In this document: piece by piece, positions 1 to 6,322 of the stretch | Numbering within the stretch: the stretch's first letter is position 1 | Layout of the letters: each line of letters begins with the position of its first letter | NCBI GenBank assembly: GCA_002317385.1 | Contig: DCJH01000052.1 | Location: 1 to 16,532 of the forward strand | From: Prevotella sp. UBA1705 | GTDB lineage: Bacteria; Bacteroidota; Bacteroidia; Bacteroidales; Bacteroidaceae | Length of the DNA stretch: 16,532 nucleotides | Direction: 5' to 3' | Notes under the pieces: generated by a model | What the model was told of the DNA's origin: nothing | What the model saw: only the letters and a program-made list of their open reading frames with translations | Database searches by the model: none | Made by a program: the position numbers and the translations under genes

Positions 1-150
1 TTGTCATTGCTGTCATCGAGGGGGGAGCTGCGGACGGAAGGGTGAGGGTGTGCGGTTTTATTGTCATTATTGTCATTGCTGTCATCGAGGGGGAGCTGGC
101 GGACGGAAGGGTGAAGGTGTGCGGTTTTATTGTCATTATTGTCATTGTCA
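1..150. repeat. 69-bp tandem repeat, about 2.2 copies
   Basis: The sequence starting TTGTCATTGCTGTCATCGAG at position 1 recurs at 70, and its first bases recur again at 139, giving a 69-bp period with few differences between copies 1 and 2. Inside each unit is a shorter TTGTCATTA/TTGTCATTG repetition. The left end is cut by the window, so the true copy number is unknown. The period is a multiple of three, so a reading frame starting at 42 stays open through it, but that frame has no homology I recognise and I treat it as non-coding. Confidence 0.85.
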
Positions 151-244
151 TTGTGGACTGGGGCGGGCGAGGCCTCGGGGGCGCTTCATCGTATGTTCAT
201 AGGATACACTTTTCAGAAAATGCGGTATAATACCAGTAGAGAGC

Positions 245-480
245 CTTCATAGACCTCGACGGCCCGGGGTGCTGTGGGGCTCCAGACGAGGCGGACGGCG
301 GGTGGGCCGCACACCGATGGCGACAAGGGGGCTGTCGCGAGATGAGAAGTGTGTGCCCGCCGTCCGCCGGGGTGTTCGCCGCTGCCCGATGGGGCATCTA
401 CCGCCACACGAGGGGGGCTTCGGGACGGCGCGACGGAGACCTCTACGAGAGAACAACAAACGATTGGTTTAACCTTCAAA
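245..480 (+). other. GC-rich, potentially structured leader upstream of the HU-family gene
   Basis: This stretch before the HU gene is much richer in G and C than the AT-rich bases just before the start codon. It contains a perfect 13-bp inverted repeat, GGCGGACGGCGGG at 290-302 against CCCGCCGTCCGCC at 356-368. Nested inside are GCACAC (309-314) with GTGTGC (351-356) and GCGACA (320-325) with TGTCGC (333-338, 7-nt loop). The outer and middle helices share base 356, so not every pair can form at once. Downstream is a small GCCC/GGGC hairpin near 386-396. I see no convincing gene here. It could be a structured 5' leader, a small RNA, or only a decayed repeat. A TATAAT-like hexamer lies near 228-233, but I cannot establish a promoter. 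Confidence 0.45.
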
Positions 481-492
481 TTTTTTAGTATT

Positions 493-954
493 ATGTCTAT
501 TCTTTATCGCAAATGTCAGAACAAGAATGCCAGTTCAAAGACTTTTGGCAAATGGTATGGCAAGTCGGTCATGCTCGGCGTGATCAGCACCAAGGATCTG
601 GCCAAGGAGATTGCGCATTCCACGACGGTGACCTATGCCGACGTGCTGGCGGTGCTGGCTGAGATGTCGGAGTGCATGAGGCGCCATCTGCAGAATTCGG
701 AGCGCGTGGATCTCGACGGCATCGGCCAGTTTAAGGTGGGGCTGCAGACTGCTCCTGCCAACAATTCGGCTGAATTCACAGGCACGAATGTAGTGGGCTA
801 TCGCATCAACTACAAGCCCGAGACCTATTTCATCGCCAACGGCGTGAACGCGGCCGGCCATCGCACTGGTTCCTACGTGAAGGATCTGCTCGATGGGGTC
901 ACGGTGAAAGAGGCGCCTAAGAATGCCGTGGTGGACGAGCCGGTGGTTCCGTAA
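493..954 (+). CDS. HU-family DNA-binding protein (Bacteroidota HU-HIG / TIGR01201-like)
   Basis: A 153-residue protein resembling the Bacteroidota-specific long HU-like family, thought to bind DNA as a nucleoid or accessory protein. After an N-terminal extension with Tyr5, basic residues and the family-typical KWYGK (about 20-24), residues about 34-70 form the predicted helical HU core (DLAKEIAHSTTVTYADVLAVL). A beta region with LDGIGQFKVGLQT (about 75-87) and YRINYKPE follows. The C-terminal tail from about 135 is Pro/Val/Glu-rich and probably disordered. The start is the ATG at 493: an upstream in-frame ORF runs back to 349, but its translation lies in the GC-rich leader and has no family similarity. 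The preceding bases are AT-rich, as expected for translation starts in this phylum. No terminator is visible after the stop. The exact role cannot be told from sequence. Confidence 0.85.
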   Translation: MSILYRKCQNKNASSKTFGKWYGKSVMLGVISTKDLAKEIAHSTTVTYADVLAVLAEMSECMRRHLQNSERVDLDGIGQFKVGLQTAPANNSAEFTGTNVVGYRINYKPETYFIANGVNAAGHRTGSYVKDLLDGVTVKEAPKNAVVDEPVVP

Positions 955-1216
955 GTTTCTTTATAGGGAGTTAGGGGGAGTTAAAGGACATTACTTCCAG
1001 CGGGAGGAGAAGGAATGACGAATGACGAATGTTGAATGTTGAATGAATGCTGTGGAATGACCAGTTTTGAATTGGTAGGGAGGGCTTGGGGGGATTTGGA
1101 ATGAGGAATGACGAATGGTGAATGTTGAATGAATGTTGTGGAATGACCAGTTTTGAATTGGTAGGGAGGGCTTGGGGGATTTGGAATGAGGAAGTGAAAA
1201 GGAATGGCTGGATAAA
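955..1216. other. Gene-free spacer with GAATG-rich low-complexity DNA
   Basis: This stretch lies between the HU stop and the heptamer repeat and holds no ORF of note. It is dominated by short GAATG, GAATGA and GAATGTT words and by the two 86-bp copies listed separately. No terminator or promoter could be recognised. Confidence 0.6.
1012..1183. repeat. Direct tandem repeat, two copies of about 86 bp
   Basis: Copy 1 (about 1012-1097) and copy 2 (about 1098-1183) share long identical blocks such as GTGGAATGACCAGTTTTGAA and TTGGTAGGGAGGGCTTGGGG. They differ by a few substitutions and a G-run length change (GGGGGG versus GGGGG). The 5' half of each unit is itself built of GAATGA/GAATGTT words. 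Near-identity suggests recent duplication. There is no sign of transposase or terminal inverted repeats. Confidence 0.85.
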
Positions 1217-1244
1217 TTTTGAATTTTGAATTTTGAATTTTGAA
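1217..1244. repeat. Heptanucleotide repeat (TTTTGAA)x4 at the start of the membrane-protein ORF
   Basis: Four perfect copies of TTTTGAA occupy 1217-1244, followed immediately by TTG. They overlap the candidate TTG start codon at 1233 and abut the one at 1245. Seven is not a multiple of three, so a change in copy number would shift any frame entering from upstream and alter initiation-site spacing. Confidence 0.85.
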
Positions 1245-1490
1245 TTGAAAAACGTGTTTTATATCAATTTGGCGGTGAGCATCCTACTGATGGTGGTGGG
1301 GTTTCTGGTGCCGCCTATGGGAGTCATCGACGGGTCGGTGCTCACGGCGGTGGGGTTGTTGCTGATGTTTGTCGTGATTGAGAAGATCCCCGCACTGGTC
1401 AAGGCGGGCAAGAGCATCCGGCTGAGCAAGGGTGATTTCACGGCAGAGGTGGAGTCGCAGGAGCCGCGCGAACCTCCCGCACAGGCATAG
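1233..1490 (+). CDS. Small two-helix membrane protein, holin-like, function unknown
   Basis: Up to 85 residues. Two hydrophobic segments lie at about residues 8-27 and 35-52, separated by PPMGVIDGS, followed by a basic amphipathic stretch (KAGKSIRLSKGDF) and an acidic, Pro-rich tail. I recall similar short proteins near HU-like genes in Bacteroidales, sometimes next to an N-acetylmuramoyl-L-alanine amidase, which would suit a holin-like role. That is inference; no amidase is present here. There is no ATG: an in-frame stop at 1227 limits the start to TTG 1233, TTG 1245 or GTG 1254. GTG 1254, just outside the heptamer run, would still give both helices. The missing ATG and repeat-built start region suggest either weak or phase-variable expression, or an eroding gene. 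Confidence 0.55.
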   Translation: MNFELKNVFYINLAVSILLMVVGFLVPPMGVIDGSVLTAVGLLLMFVVIEKIPALVKAGKSIRLSKGDFTAEVESQEPREPPAQA

Positions 1491-1503
1491 CTCCCTGCCC
1501 CCG

Positions 1504-2036
1504 ATTCTCTCATTCTCCAATTCAAGAAAGTTTTTTATCATCTCGAATTTCAGAATTTGAGAATTATCGTGGGCTGGGGAGTAGCTCAAAAATTCTCTAA
1601 TTCTCTATTTCGAGATAGGAAAAAAGCGTGGGAATCTTTTGTCTCGAATTTCAGAATTTGAGAATTATCGTGGGCTGGGGTATGGCTGTAAATTCTCTAA
1701 TTCTCTAATTCGAGATGGAAAAAGAGCGTGAGAAGTTTTGTCTCGAATTTCAGAATTTGAGAATTATCGGAGGCTGGGGGTATGGCTATAAATTCTCCAA
1801 TTCTCTAATTCGAGATAGGAAAAAGCGTGAGAAGTTTTATCTCGAATTTCGGAATTTGAGAATTATCTGAGGCTGGGGGTATGGCTATCAATTCTCTAAT
1901 TCGAGATAGGAAAAAGAGCGCGTGAAGTTTTGTCTCGAATTTCAGAATTAGAGAATTATCGTGGGCTGGGGGTATGGCTATAAATTCTCCAATTCTCTAA
2001 TTCGAGATAGGAAAATAATCGGGAGAAGTTCTAACG
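1504..2036. repeat. Array of five tandem ~100-bp units, each able to form a long hairpin
   Basis: Five units lie at about 1541-1617, 1642-1716, 1741-1816, 1840-1907 and 1933-2008. Each has a left arm TCTCGAATTTCAGAATTTGA continuing GAATT, a G-rich loop of about 22-25 nt (GGCTGGGGGTATGGCTAT), and a right arm AATTCTCTAATTCTCTAATT continuing CGAGA. The arms pair at about 22 of 25 positions. Units are joined by a conserved spacer close to GGAAAAAGCGTGAGAAGTTT. Start-to-start distances are 101, 99, 99 and 93 bp. Unit 4 lacks one CTCTAATT step. A degenerate right arm at about 1504-1527 suggests a decayed sixth unit. The array fills the gap between the convergent membrane-protein and DUF1801 genes. 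Spacers are not unique, so it is not a CRISPR array. Confidence 0.9.
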
Positions 2037-2450
2037 CTACTTGCTGTTCACTTTCTTGGCCCATAGGGCGAGGTGGCGGAGGAGGTCGTGAGGGAGGGGA
2101 GAGCGATAGGGAATCTGGATGCTGCCCTTGGCATATTTGTAGCCGCGACGCTCCAGCTCGGCAGAGAAATGGGCCACGGTCTCTGCGCCGGGATAGATGC
2201 CGAGATGGTTTTTCATTGCGGCAAAATGGATGATGTTGCGGCCTTGCCAGAAGGTGGGCATCTGCCACGAGATGCGCTCATCGGCCTCGGGCAGGGCCTC
2301 GCGGAAGATCTGGCGCGTGAGCGTGAGCAGGGCCTGCAGTTCCTCGCGCTGACGACTGATGTACTCGTCGATGGACCGCGGCGTGGCGATAGTGTCAGAC
2401 TGCGGGCTGGCCTGACTTTCGGGTGAGTGGCGCTGGTTGGAGGTGGTCAT
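2037..2450 (-). CDS. DUF1801 domain protein (YdhG-like)
   Basis: A 137-residue soluble protein matching the DUF1801 / YdhG-like family, for which an iron-chaperone or frataxin-like fold has been proposed; the biochemical role is not established. After a Ser/Pro/Gln-rich N-terminus of about 27 residues comes SIDEYISRQREELQALL, then RISWQMPTFWQGRNIIHFA (about 70-88), GIYPGAE, and the family-typical KGSIQIPYRSPLPHDLL near 107-123. It has no signal peptide and no membrane segment. It is the last gene of the B12 operon, starting only 3 nt after the adenosyltransferase stop, so co-transcription and possibly translational coupling are likely. Whether it acts in corrinoid or metal handling, or is merely carried along, cannot be decided. 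No simple terminator follows; the hairpin array lies directly downstream. Confidence 0.8.
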   Translation of the reverse strand: MTTSNQRHSPESQASPQSDTIATPRSIDEYISRQREELQALLTLTRQIFREALPEADERISWQMPTFWQGRNIIHFAAMKNHLGIYPGAETVAHFSAELERRGYKYAKGSIQIPYRSPLPHDLLRHLALWAKKVNSK

Positions 2451-2453
2451 GCA

Positions 2454-3008
2454 TTATGCGTTGTGTTTCAGCGAGATGCAGAACAGATAGTCGGACATGC
2501 GGTTGAGATAGATGCCAATCTTGGCGCCGAGGTCGGCGGTGGGCGCGTCCCAGGCTTGGCTGTCGGTCTGCAGGCGCGTGAGGGCCACCCATCGACGCTC
2601 GCAGGTGCGCACCTGGGTGCGGGCCATGTGGAGCGCTGCGTCGGCCAGGTCTTTGCCGGGCAGCACAAAGTCGAATTCGCCTGTGGCGGTGGCCTCACGG
2701 ATATAGTCTTCCATCCGCGTGACGGCCTGCGAGAAGAGCTCCAGTTGCTGGTCGTGGGTCTTGCCGCGCTTGGTCTGGTCGGCCTGTGAGCCGTCGCGCT
2801 GGGCCACAAACGACATGACCGTCATCAGCTCGCGCTGGATGGTCTCAAAGGGTTCGGGCTGCCTGAGCGTGGCCTTGCAGAGACCCAGCAGCGCATTGAG
2901 GTGGTCGAGCTGGCCGTTGAGTTCAATCCGGATATCGTCTTTGCTTACGCGAGTGCCGTCGTAGAGGGCTGTGGTGCCGCGGTCGCCGGTCTTGGTTGTC
3001 ACTTTCAT
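2454..3008 (-). CDS. PduO-type ATP:cob(I)alamin adenosyltransferase
   Basis: A 184-residue cytoplasmic enzyme transferring the adenosyl group of ATP to cob(I)alamin to give adenosylcobalamin. Signatures of the PduO/MMAB family, in order: TKTGDRGTT (5-13, ATP binding), RVSKDD (20-25), LDHLNALLGL (34-43), FVLPGK (114-119), ARTQVRTCERR (129-139), and LNRMSDYLF (168-176). The motif usually written DELN reads DHLN here, so the Glu is replaced by His36; other hallmarks are intact. Length fits the family. It starts 4 nt after the permease stop, at the position in the operon where a transporter ATPase might be expected. Its role would be to convert imported corrinoid to the coenzyme form, which also helps retain it in the cell and probably provides the riboswitch ligand. 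Confidence 0.92.
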   Translation of the reverse strand: MKVTTKTGDRGTTALYDGTRVSKDDIRIELNGQLDHLNALLGLCKATLRQPEPFETIQRELMTVMSFVAQRDGSQADQTKRGKTHDQQLELFSQAVTRMEDYIREATATGEFDFVLPGKDLADAALHMARTQVRTCERRWVALTRLQTDSQAWDAPTADLGAKIGIYLNRMSDYLFCISLKHNA

Positions 3009-3012
3009 AGTC

Positions 3013-4005
3013 TTATCTTTTGAGTATCACATAGATGATGACCGGTGCTCCGATGAGCGGTGTCACGGCGTTGAGGGGCAGTATGCCGGAGTCGCCGGGC
3101 AGGGTGGTGAGCACGTTGCACAGCAGCGCGACGGCCGAACCGGTCAGGATGGTCAGGGGCAGGAGTTGCCGGTGGTTGTTGGTCTGGAGGAGCAGTCGGG
3201 CGATGTGGGGCACTGCCAGGGAGATGAACGCCACTGGCCCGCAGAAGGCAGTGACCACGGCGGTGAGCAGTCCGGTGACCACGAGGAGGATGTTGCGCAC
3301 GCTGCGCACGCGGATGCCCAGGTTTGCGGCGTAGTTCTCGCCCATGAGCAGCGCGTTGAGCGGCTTCATGAGGAGCAGTGTGCCCAGCGTGGTGATGAGC
3401 GTCACGATGGCAAAGAGCGGTATCTGGTCCATCGACACATTGCCGAAATTGCCCATGCCCCACACGGCGAAGCTCTTGACGCCCTCCTCGGTGGCAAAGA
3501 AATTGAGCAGGGTGATGGCGCTCGACGTGAGGTAGCCGATCATGATGCCCAGGATGATGAGCACCACATGACTGCGCACCATGCGCCCGAGTGTCCAGAT
3601 GAGGGCTGTCACGGCGATGGCGCCTACGAAGGCTGCTGCCACCGACGACACGTAGGACAGGCTGCCGGCCAGCCATGCGGCGGGTGCAAGGGTGAGCAGC
3701 GCCACAGCCAGGCTCGCCCCGCTCGTGACGCCGAAGATGTCGGGGGCGGCCAGCGGGTTGCGGAAGGCCGTCTGCAACAGCAGTCCGCTCACGGCCAAGG
3801 CTCCTCCGGCCAGCAGGGCGGTGAGTGCCTGGGGCAACCGGCTCTCCATGATGATGAATCGCCAGCTCTCACGCTCCACCTGCCTGCCGGCGAGCACGTC
3901 GCACACGCCGCGCAGCGGGATATTCACGCTGCCGTGGAGGAGGCTCAGTCCAAAGAGCAGGACGATGAGCAATAGGAGAAAGCTGTAGAGATGGCCCGGC
4001 TTCAT
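3013..4005 (-). CDS. btuC: BtuC-like FecCD-family ABC transporter permease
   Basis: An integral inner-membrane permease of about 330 residues with around nine to ten hydrophobic segments, of the type moving vitamin B12 or siderophores. Counting from the ATG, family-typical stretches include SRLPQALTALLAGGALAVSG (about 55-74), RNPLAAPDIFGVTSGASLAV (about 82-101), GENYAANLGIR, CGPVAFISLAVPHIARLL, and, near the C-terminus, the Pro/Gly-rich segment around LNAVTPLIGAPVII. I chose the ATG at 4005 over an in-frame TTG at 4020 because MKPGHLYSFLLLL is a normal N-terminus. B12 specificity is inferred from its place between a BtuF-like protein and an adenosyltransferase under a cobalamin riboswitch. 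No ATPase gene accompanies it, which is unusual. Confidence 0.9.
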   Translation of the reverse strand: MKPGHLYSFLLLLIVLLFGLSLLHGSVNIPLRGVCDVLAGRQVERESWRFIIMESRLPQALTALLAGGALAVSGLLLQTAFRNPLAAPDIFGVTSGASLAVALLTLAPAAWLAGSLSYVSSVAAAFVGAIAVTALIWTLGRMVRSHVVLIILGIMIGYLTSSAITLLNFFATEEGVKSFAVWGMGNFGNVSMDQIPLFAIVTLITTLGTLLLMKPLNALLMGENYAANLGIRVRSVRNILLVVTGLLTAVVTAFCGPVAFISLAVPHIARLLLQTNNHRQLLPLTILTGSAVALLCNVLTTLPGDSGILPLNAVTPLIGAPVIIYVILKR

Positions 4006-4054
4006 AATGGAATAACGCAAACAGACGTCGGTCTATTGTCGAGAGCGTGAGATT

Positions 4055-5164
4055 TTAATGGCCTTGCGCCATTTCCGCATCAATGTGGCGGTAATAGCGC
4101 AAGGGCGAGAGGCGGATGTCGGGGTGTAGCAGCTGGATCATCTCGCGGAGGAGATAGTCGGGGCGGAAGGGTGTCTCCTCGAAATAGGGCACCACCGAGG
4201 AGTTGCACTCATAGATGGTGCCTGTGCGGAAGGCCTTGAGGGCCGCATAGCCGCGATATTCGCGCAGCAGGTCTTGGCGCGAGAGCTTGCGTGTGCCGTT
4301 GTATTTGAAGGCCCATACGTCGCTCTCTCCTGCCTTGTCGATGATCTGCTCGGCCGACAGGGCGAGGCTACCGCCGTGGCTGTCGTCGGAGAAAGCATAT
4401 TGGCCGTGGGCGTCCTTGATGATCATGCCCACGGTGCTCGCTCCTCCGGGCGTGTACCAGGTGGCCCCAGTCTTGCGCTCGGTGAGGATGCTGCGGCCCA
4501 AGGGCAGTTTGGCGGCATATCGGCGCAGGCTCTGATAGGTGGAGTCTACGACCTGGAACAGGGAGTCGGCCCGCCGGCCTTCGCCGAACAGCCGGCCATA
4601 GAAGCGCATCCACTCGGCACGCCCCAAGGCCGACGTTTCCATATAGTCGGCGGCTTGGACGATGGGGATGCCCAGCTTCTCGAGTTTGCCAAATCCGCCA
4701 CTTCCCTCAAACGGACTGGCGATGATGGCGTCTGGATTGAGCGCGATGATCTTCTCGATGTCGGGACTCATGGAACTGCCGCAGTCCTTGGTGCGACCGT
4801 CTTTCAGTCGGTGTTGGATGTCGGGAATGAGGATATACTGCGCATCGCACACCCCCACGATTCTGTCGGCCAGTCCGAGATATTCGAGCAGCTGACAGTG
4901 GGCGGTGGAGAACACGACCACCCGCTTGAAGGGCAGCAGCGCATGGGGCGCCTTGGCATAGCCCATCTGGAGCGTCTGCAGCCTGCGCCCCTCTTGCCAG
5001 GGGTCGGCGAGGGTAGCTTCCATGATGCCGTCGGACTCGCTCATCTTCAGGAGATGGGCATACTTCAGGGTGATGGCATGGCCCTTGTCATGGCCGGAAG
5101 GCGATTTTCCGGCGCAGGAGAAGAGCAGCGATAGTATCAGGCAGGCGCCTGCAAGCGTTCTCAT
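4055..5164 (-). CDS. btuF: BtuF-like substrate-binding lipoprotein of a cobalamin ABC transporter
   Basis: A 369-residue lipoprotein. The signal peptide MRTLAGACLILSLLFSC ends in a lipobox with Cys17. The residues after it (AGKSPSGHDKG) lack the acidic cluster of the surface-export signal, so a periplasm-facing anchor is likely. The body matches the FecB/BtuF class III fold: KRVVVFSTAHCQLLEYLGLA (about 79-98) opens the first lobe, then DRIVGVCD, IEKIIALNPDAIIASPFEG, and LGIPIVQAADYMETSALGRA before the linking helix. The second lobe carries WYTPGGASTVGMIIKDA and the stretch from ALKAFRTGTIYE to FRPDYLLREMIQLLHP. It should hand corrinoid to the BtuC-like permease, whose start is 49 nt downstream. 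A related siderophore-binding role is excluded mainly by context. Confidence 0.88.
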   Translation of the reverse strand: MRTLAGACLILSLLFSCAGKSPSGHDKGHAITLKYAHLLKMSESDGIMEATLADPWQEGRRLQTLQMGYAKAPHALLPFKRVVVFSTAHCQLLEYLGLADRIVGVCDAQYILIPDIQHRLKDGRTKDCGSSMSPDIEKIIALNPDAIIASPFEGSGGFGKLEKLGIPIVQAADYMETSALGRAEWMRFYGRLFGEGRRADSLFQVVDSTYQSLRRYAAKLPLGRSILTERKTGATWYTPGGASTVGMIIKDAHGQYAFSDDSHGGSLALSAEQIIDKAGESDVWAFKYNGTRKLSRQDLLREYRGYAALKAFRTGTIYECNSSVVPYFEETPFRPDYLLREMIQLLHPDIRLSPLRYYRHIDAEMAQGH

Positions 5165-5192
5165 CTGTTATTTCAGAAAAGTTGTTTTTTAT

Positions 5193-6287
5193 TTATTTCA
5201 GGAAGGTGATGCTGTGGGGGTTGATGCCGCCGGCCGAGAACTTGCGCTGGTAGTTGCCCTGATTGTCGAAGACATAGATCACGCCGTCGCTCACATAGTC
5301 TGACGTGGCGAGGTAGATGCTGCCGTCGTAGGGGTTCACGCTGGCGCTGTAGACGGCGGTCGTGGCGAGCTCGGCCGGAACGTTTTTGAAGAAGTTCTTG
5401 TCGGTCAATCCGGTCTTCGGGTTGTAGGACGCGAGCGTGGTTGTGGTCTCGTAGGTCGACCAGTTGGTCTCGCTGTCAATCAGATAGACCACGCCTTGGC
5501 CCATGCCCAGCGTGGTGGCCTTGCCGAACTCTGTATAATTGTTCGTAGACGGATTGTAGACTCCCCAGGGATTGTCGTACATGGCACCATAGCCCTGCAC
5601 GAAGAGCATGCCCGACATGGCGTAGACGTGCACAGGGTCTTGCATCACCGTGGCGTAGCTCACCTTCTTGAAGTCGCGGTCTACGACGGCCAGTCGGTTG
5701 TCCTTGTAGTCGGCTCCCTGCAGGGTGACATAGAGTTTGCCATTATTCATGGTCAGGTCTTCGGGACGCACGCCCACCTTGAGCGAGTCGATGTATTCGA
5801 GCGTATTGCCGTTGATGCGTATGCGGCTCACGTAGCCACCGTAGGACACGGCATAGACAATGCCGTCGGCCTCTTCCAGGTTTCTCACCTGACCGAGGTT
5901 CTTATACTGCTCAAAGCTGATGCGCGACTTCTCTATGCCATAGCCGTCGAGCAGGGCCACATAGTTGCTCACGTTGACAGCCACCACGAGCTTGTTGTTG
6001 TCTACCGCAATCAGGTCGTTGCCGGTGTCGCCGAGTTTCTTGCCATTCTGAGCCTCGAAGAGGTCGTTGGCATTCACCACGCCGCTCATCCAGTCGAAAT
6101 AGATGATATTGGAGTTGTTCTTGTTCATGTTTCCCTCGTTGAGGATAAAGGCTCGGGCGCTGCTCGTCATCTCCACCTTGCCGTCGCCGGTGGTGTTCCA
6201 TTCCTCGTCGTTGCTGCATGAAGAGAATCCCACTGCCAGCGCCAGGGCGCTCAGCATCCAGATGTTTGCTTTCTTGAAAATAGTCAT
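5193..6287 (-). CDS. btuG: BtuG-like surface lipoprotein, beta-propeller (DUF5074/YncE-like)
   Basis: A 364-residue lipoprotein. The signal peptide ends FSSC with Cys24, followed by SNDEE, an acidic run matching the Bacteroidota lipoprotein export signal, so display on the outer face of the outer membrane is expected. The rest is beta-rich with repeated blade-like segments: NKLVVAVNVSNYVALLD, DGIVYAVSYGGYVSRIRI, NGKLYVTLQGADYKDNRLAV, SGMLFVQGYG, GVVYLIDSETNW, DGSIYLATSDYVSDGVIYVF, consistent with a seven-bladed propeller. In Bacteroides thetaiotaomicron, BtuG binds B12 very tightly and partners the receptor BtuB (established for that species). This gene follows btuB by 35 nt in a riboswitch-headed operon, the same arrangement. 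The symbol rests on domain type, surface signal and neighbours, not on an alignment. Confidence 0.8.
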   Translation of the reverse strand: MTIFKKANIWMLSALALAVGFSSCSNDEEWNTTGDGKVEMTSSARAFILNEGNMNKNNSNIIYFDWMSGVVNANDLFEAQNGKKLGDTGNDLIAVDNNKLVVAVNVSNYVALLDGYGIEKSRISFEQYKNLGQVRNLEEADGIVYAVSYGGYVSRIRINGNTLEYIDSLKVGVRPEDLTMNNGKLYVTLQGADYKDNRLAVVDRDFKKVSYATVMQDPVHVYAMSGMLFVQGYGAMYDNPWGVYNPSTNNYTEFGKATTLGMGQGVVYLIDSETNWSTYETTTTLASYNPKTGLTDKNFFKNVPAELATTAVYSASVNPYDGSIYLATSDYVSDGVIYVFDNQGNYQRKFSAGGINPHSITFLK

Positions 6288-6322
6288 TTTTGTGTTTTGT
6301 TGATTGGTGAATGAATGTTGGA

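Noticed and set aside
42..230. Open frame through the 69-bp repeat
   Set aside because: It exists because the repeat period is a multiple of three; no start context or homology.
349..492. Upstream extension of the HU-family gene
   Set aside because: The added 48 residues are Arg/Pro/Gly-rich translation of the GC-rich leader; the family N-terminus begins at the ATG at 493.
1541..2008. CRISPR array
   Set aside because: The units are ~100 bp, internally palindromic, and the sequences between arms are conserved rather than unique; no cas genes.
4006..4020. TTG start five codons upstream of the btuC ATG
   Set aside because: The ATG at 4005 gives a normal membrane-protein N-terminus; the TTG adds nothing conserved.
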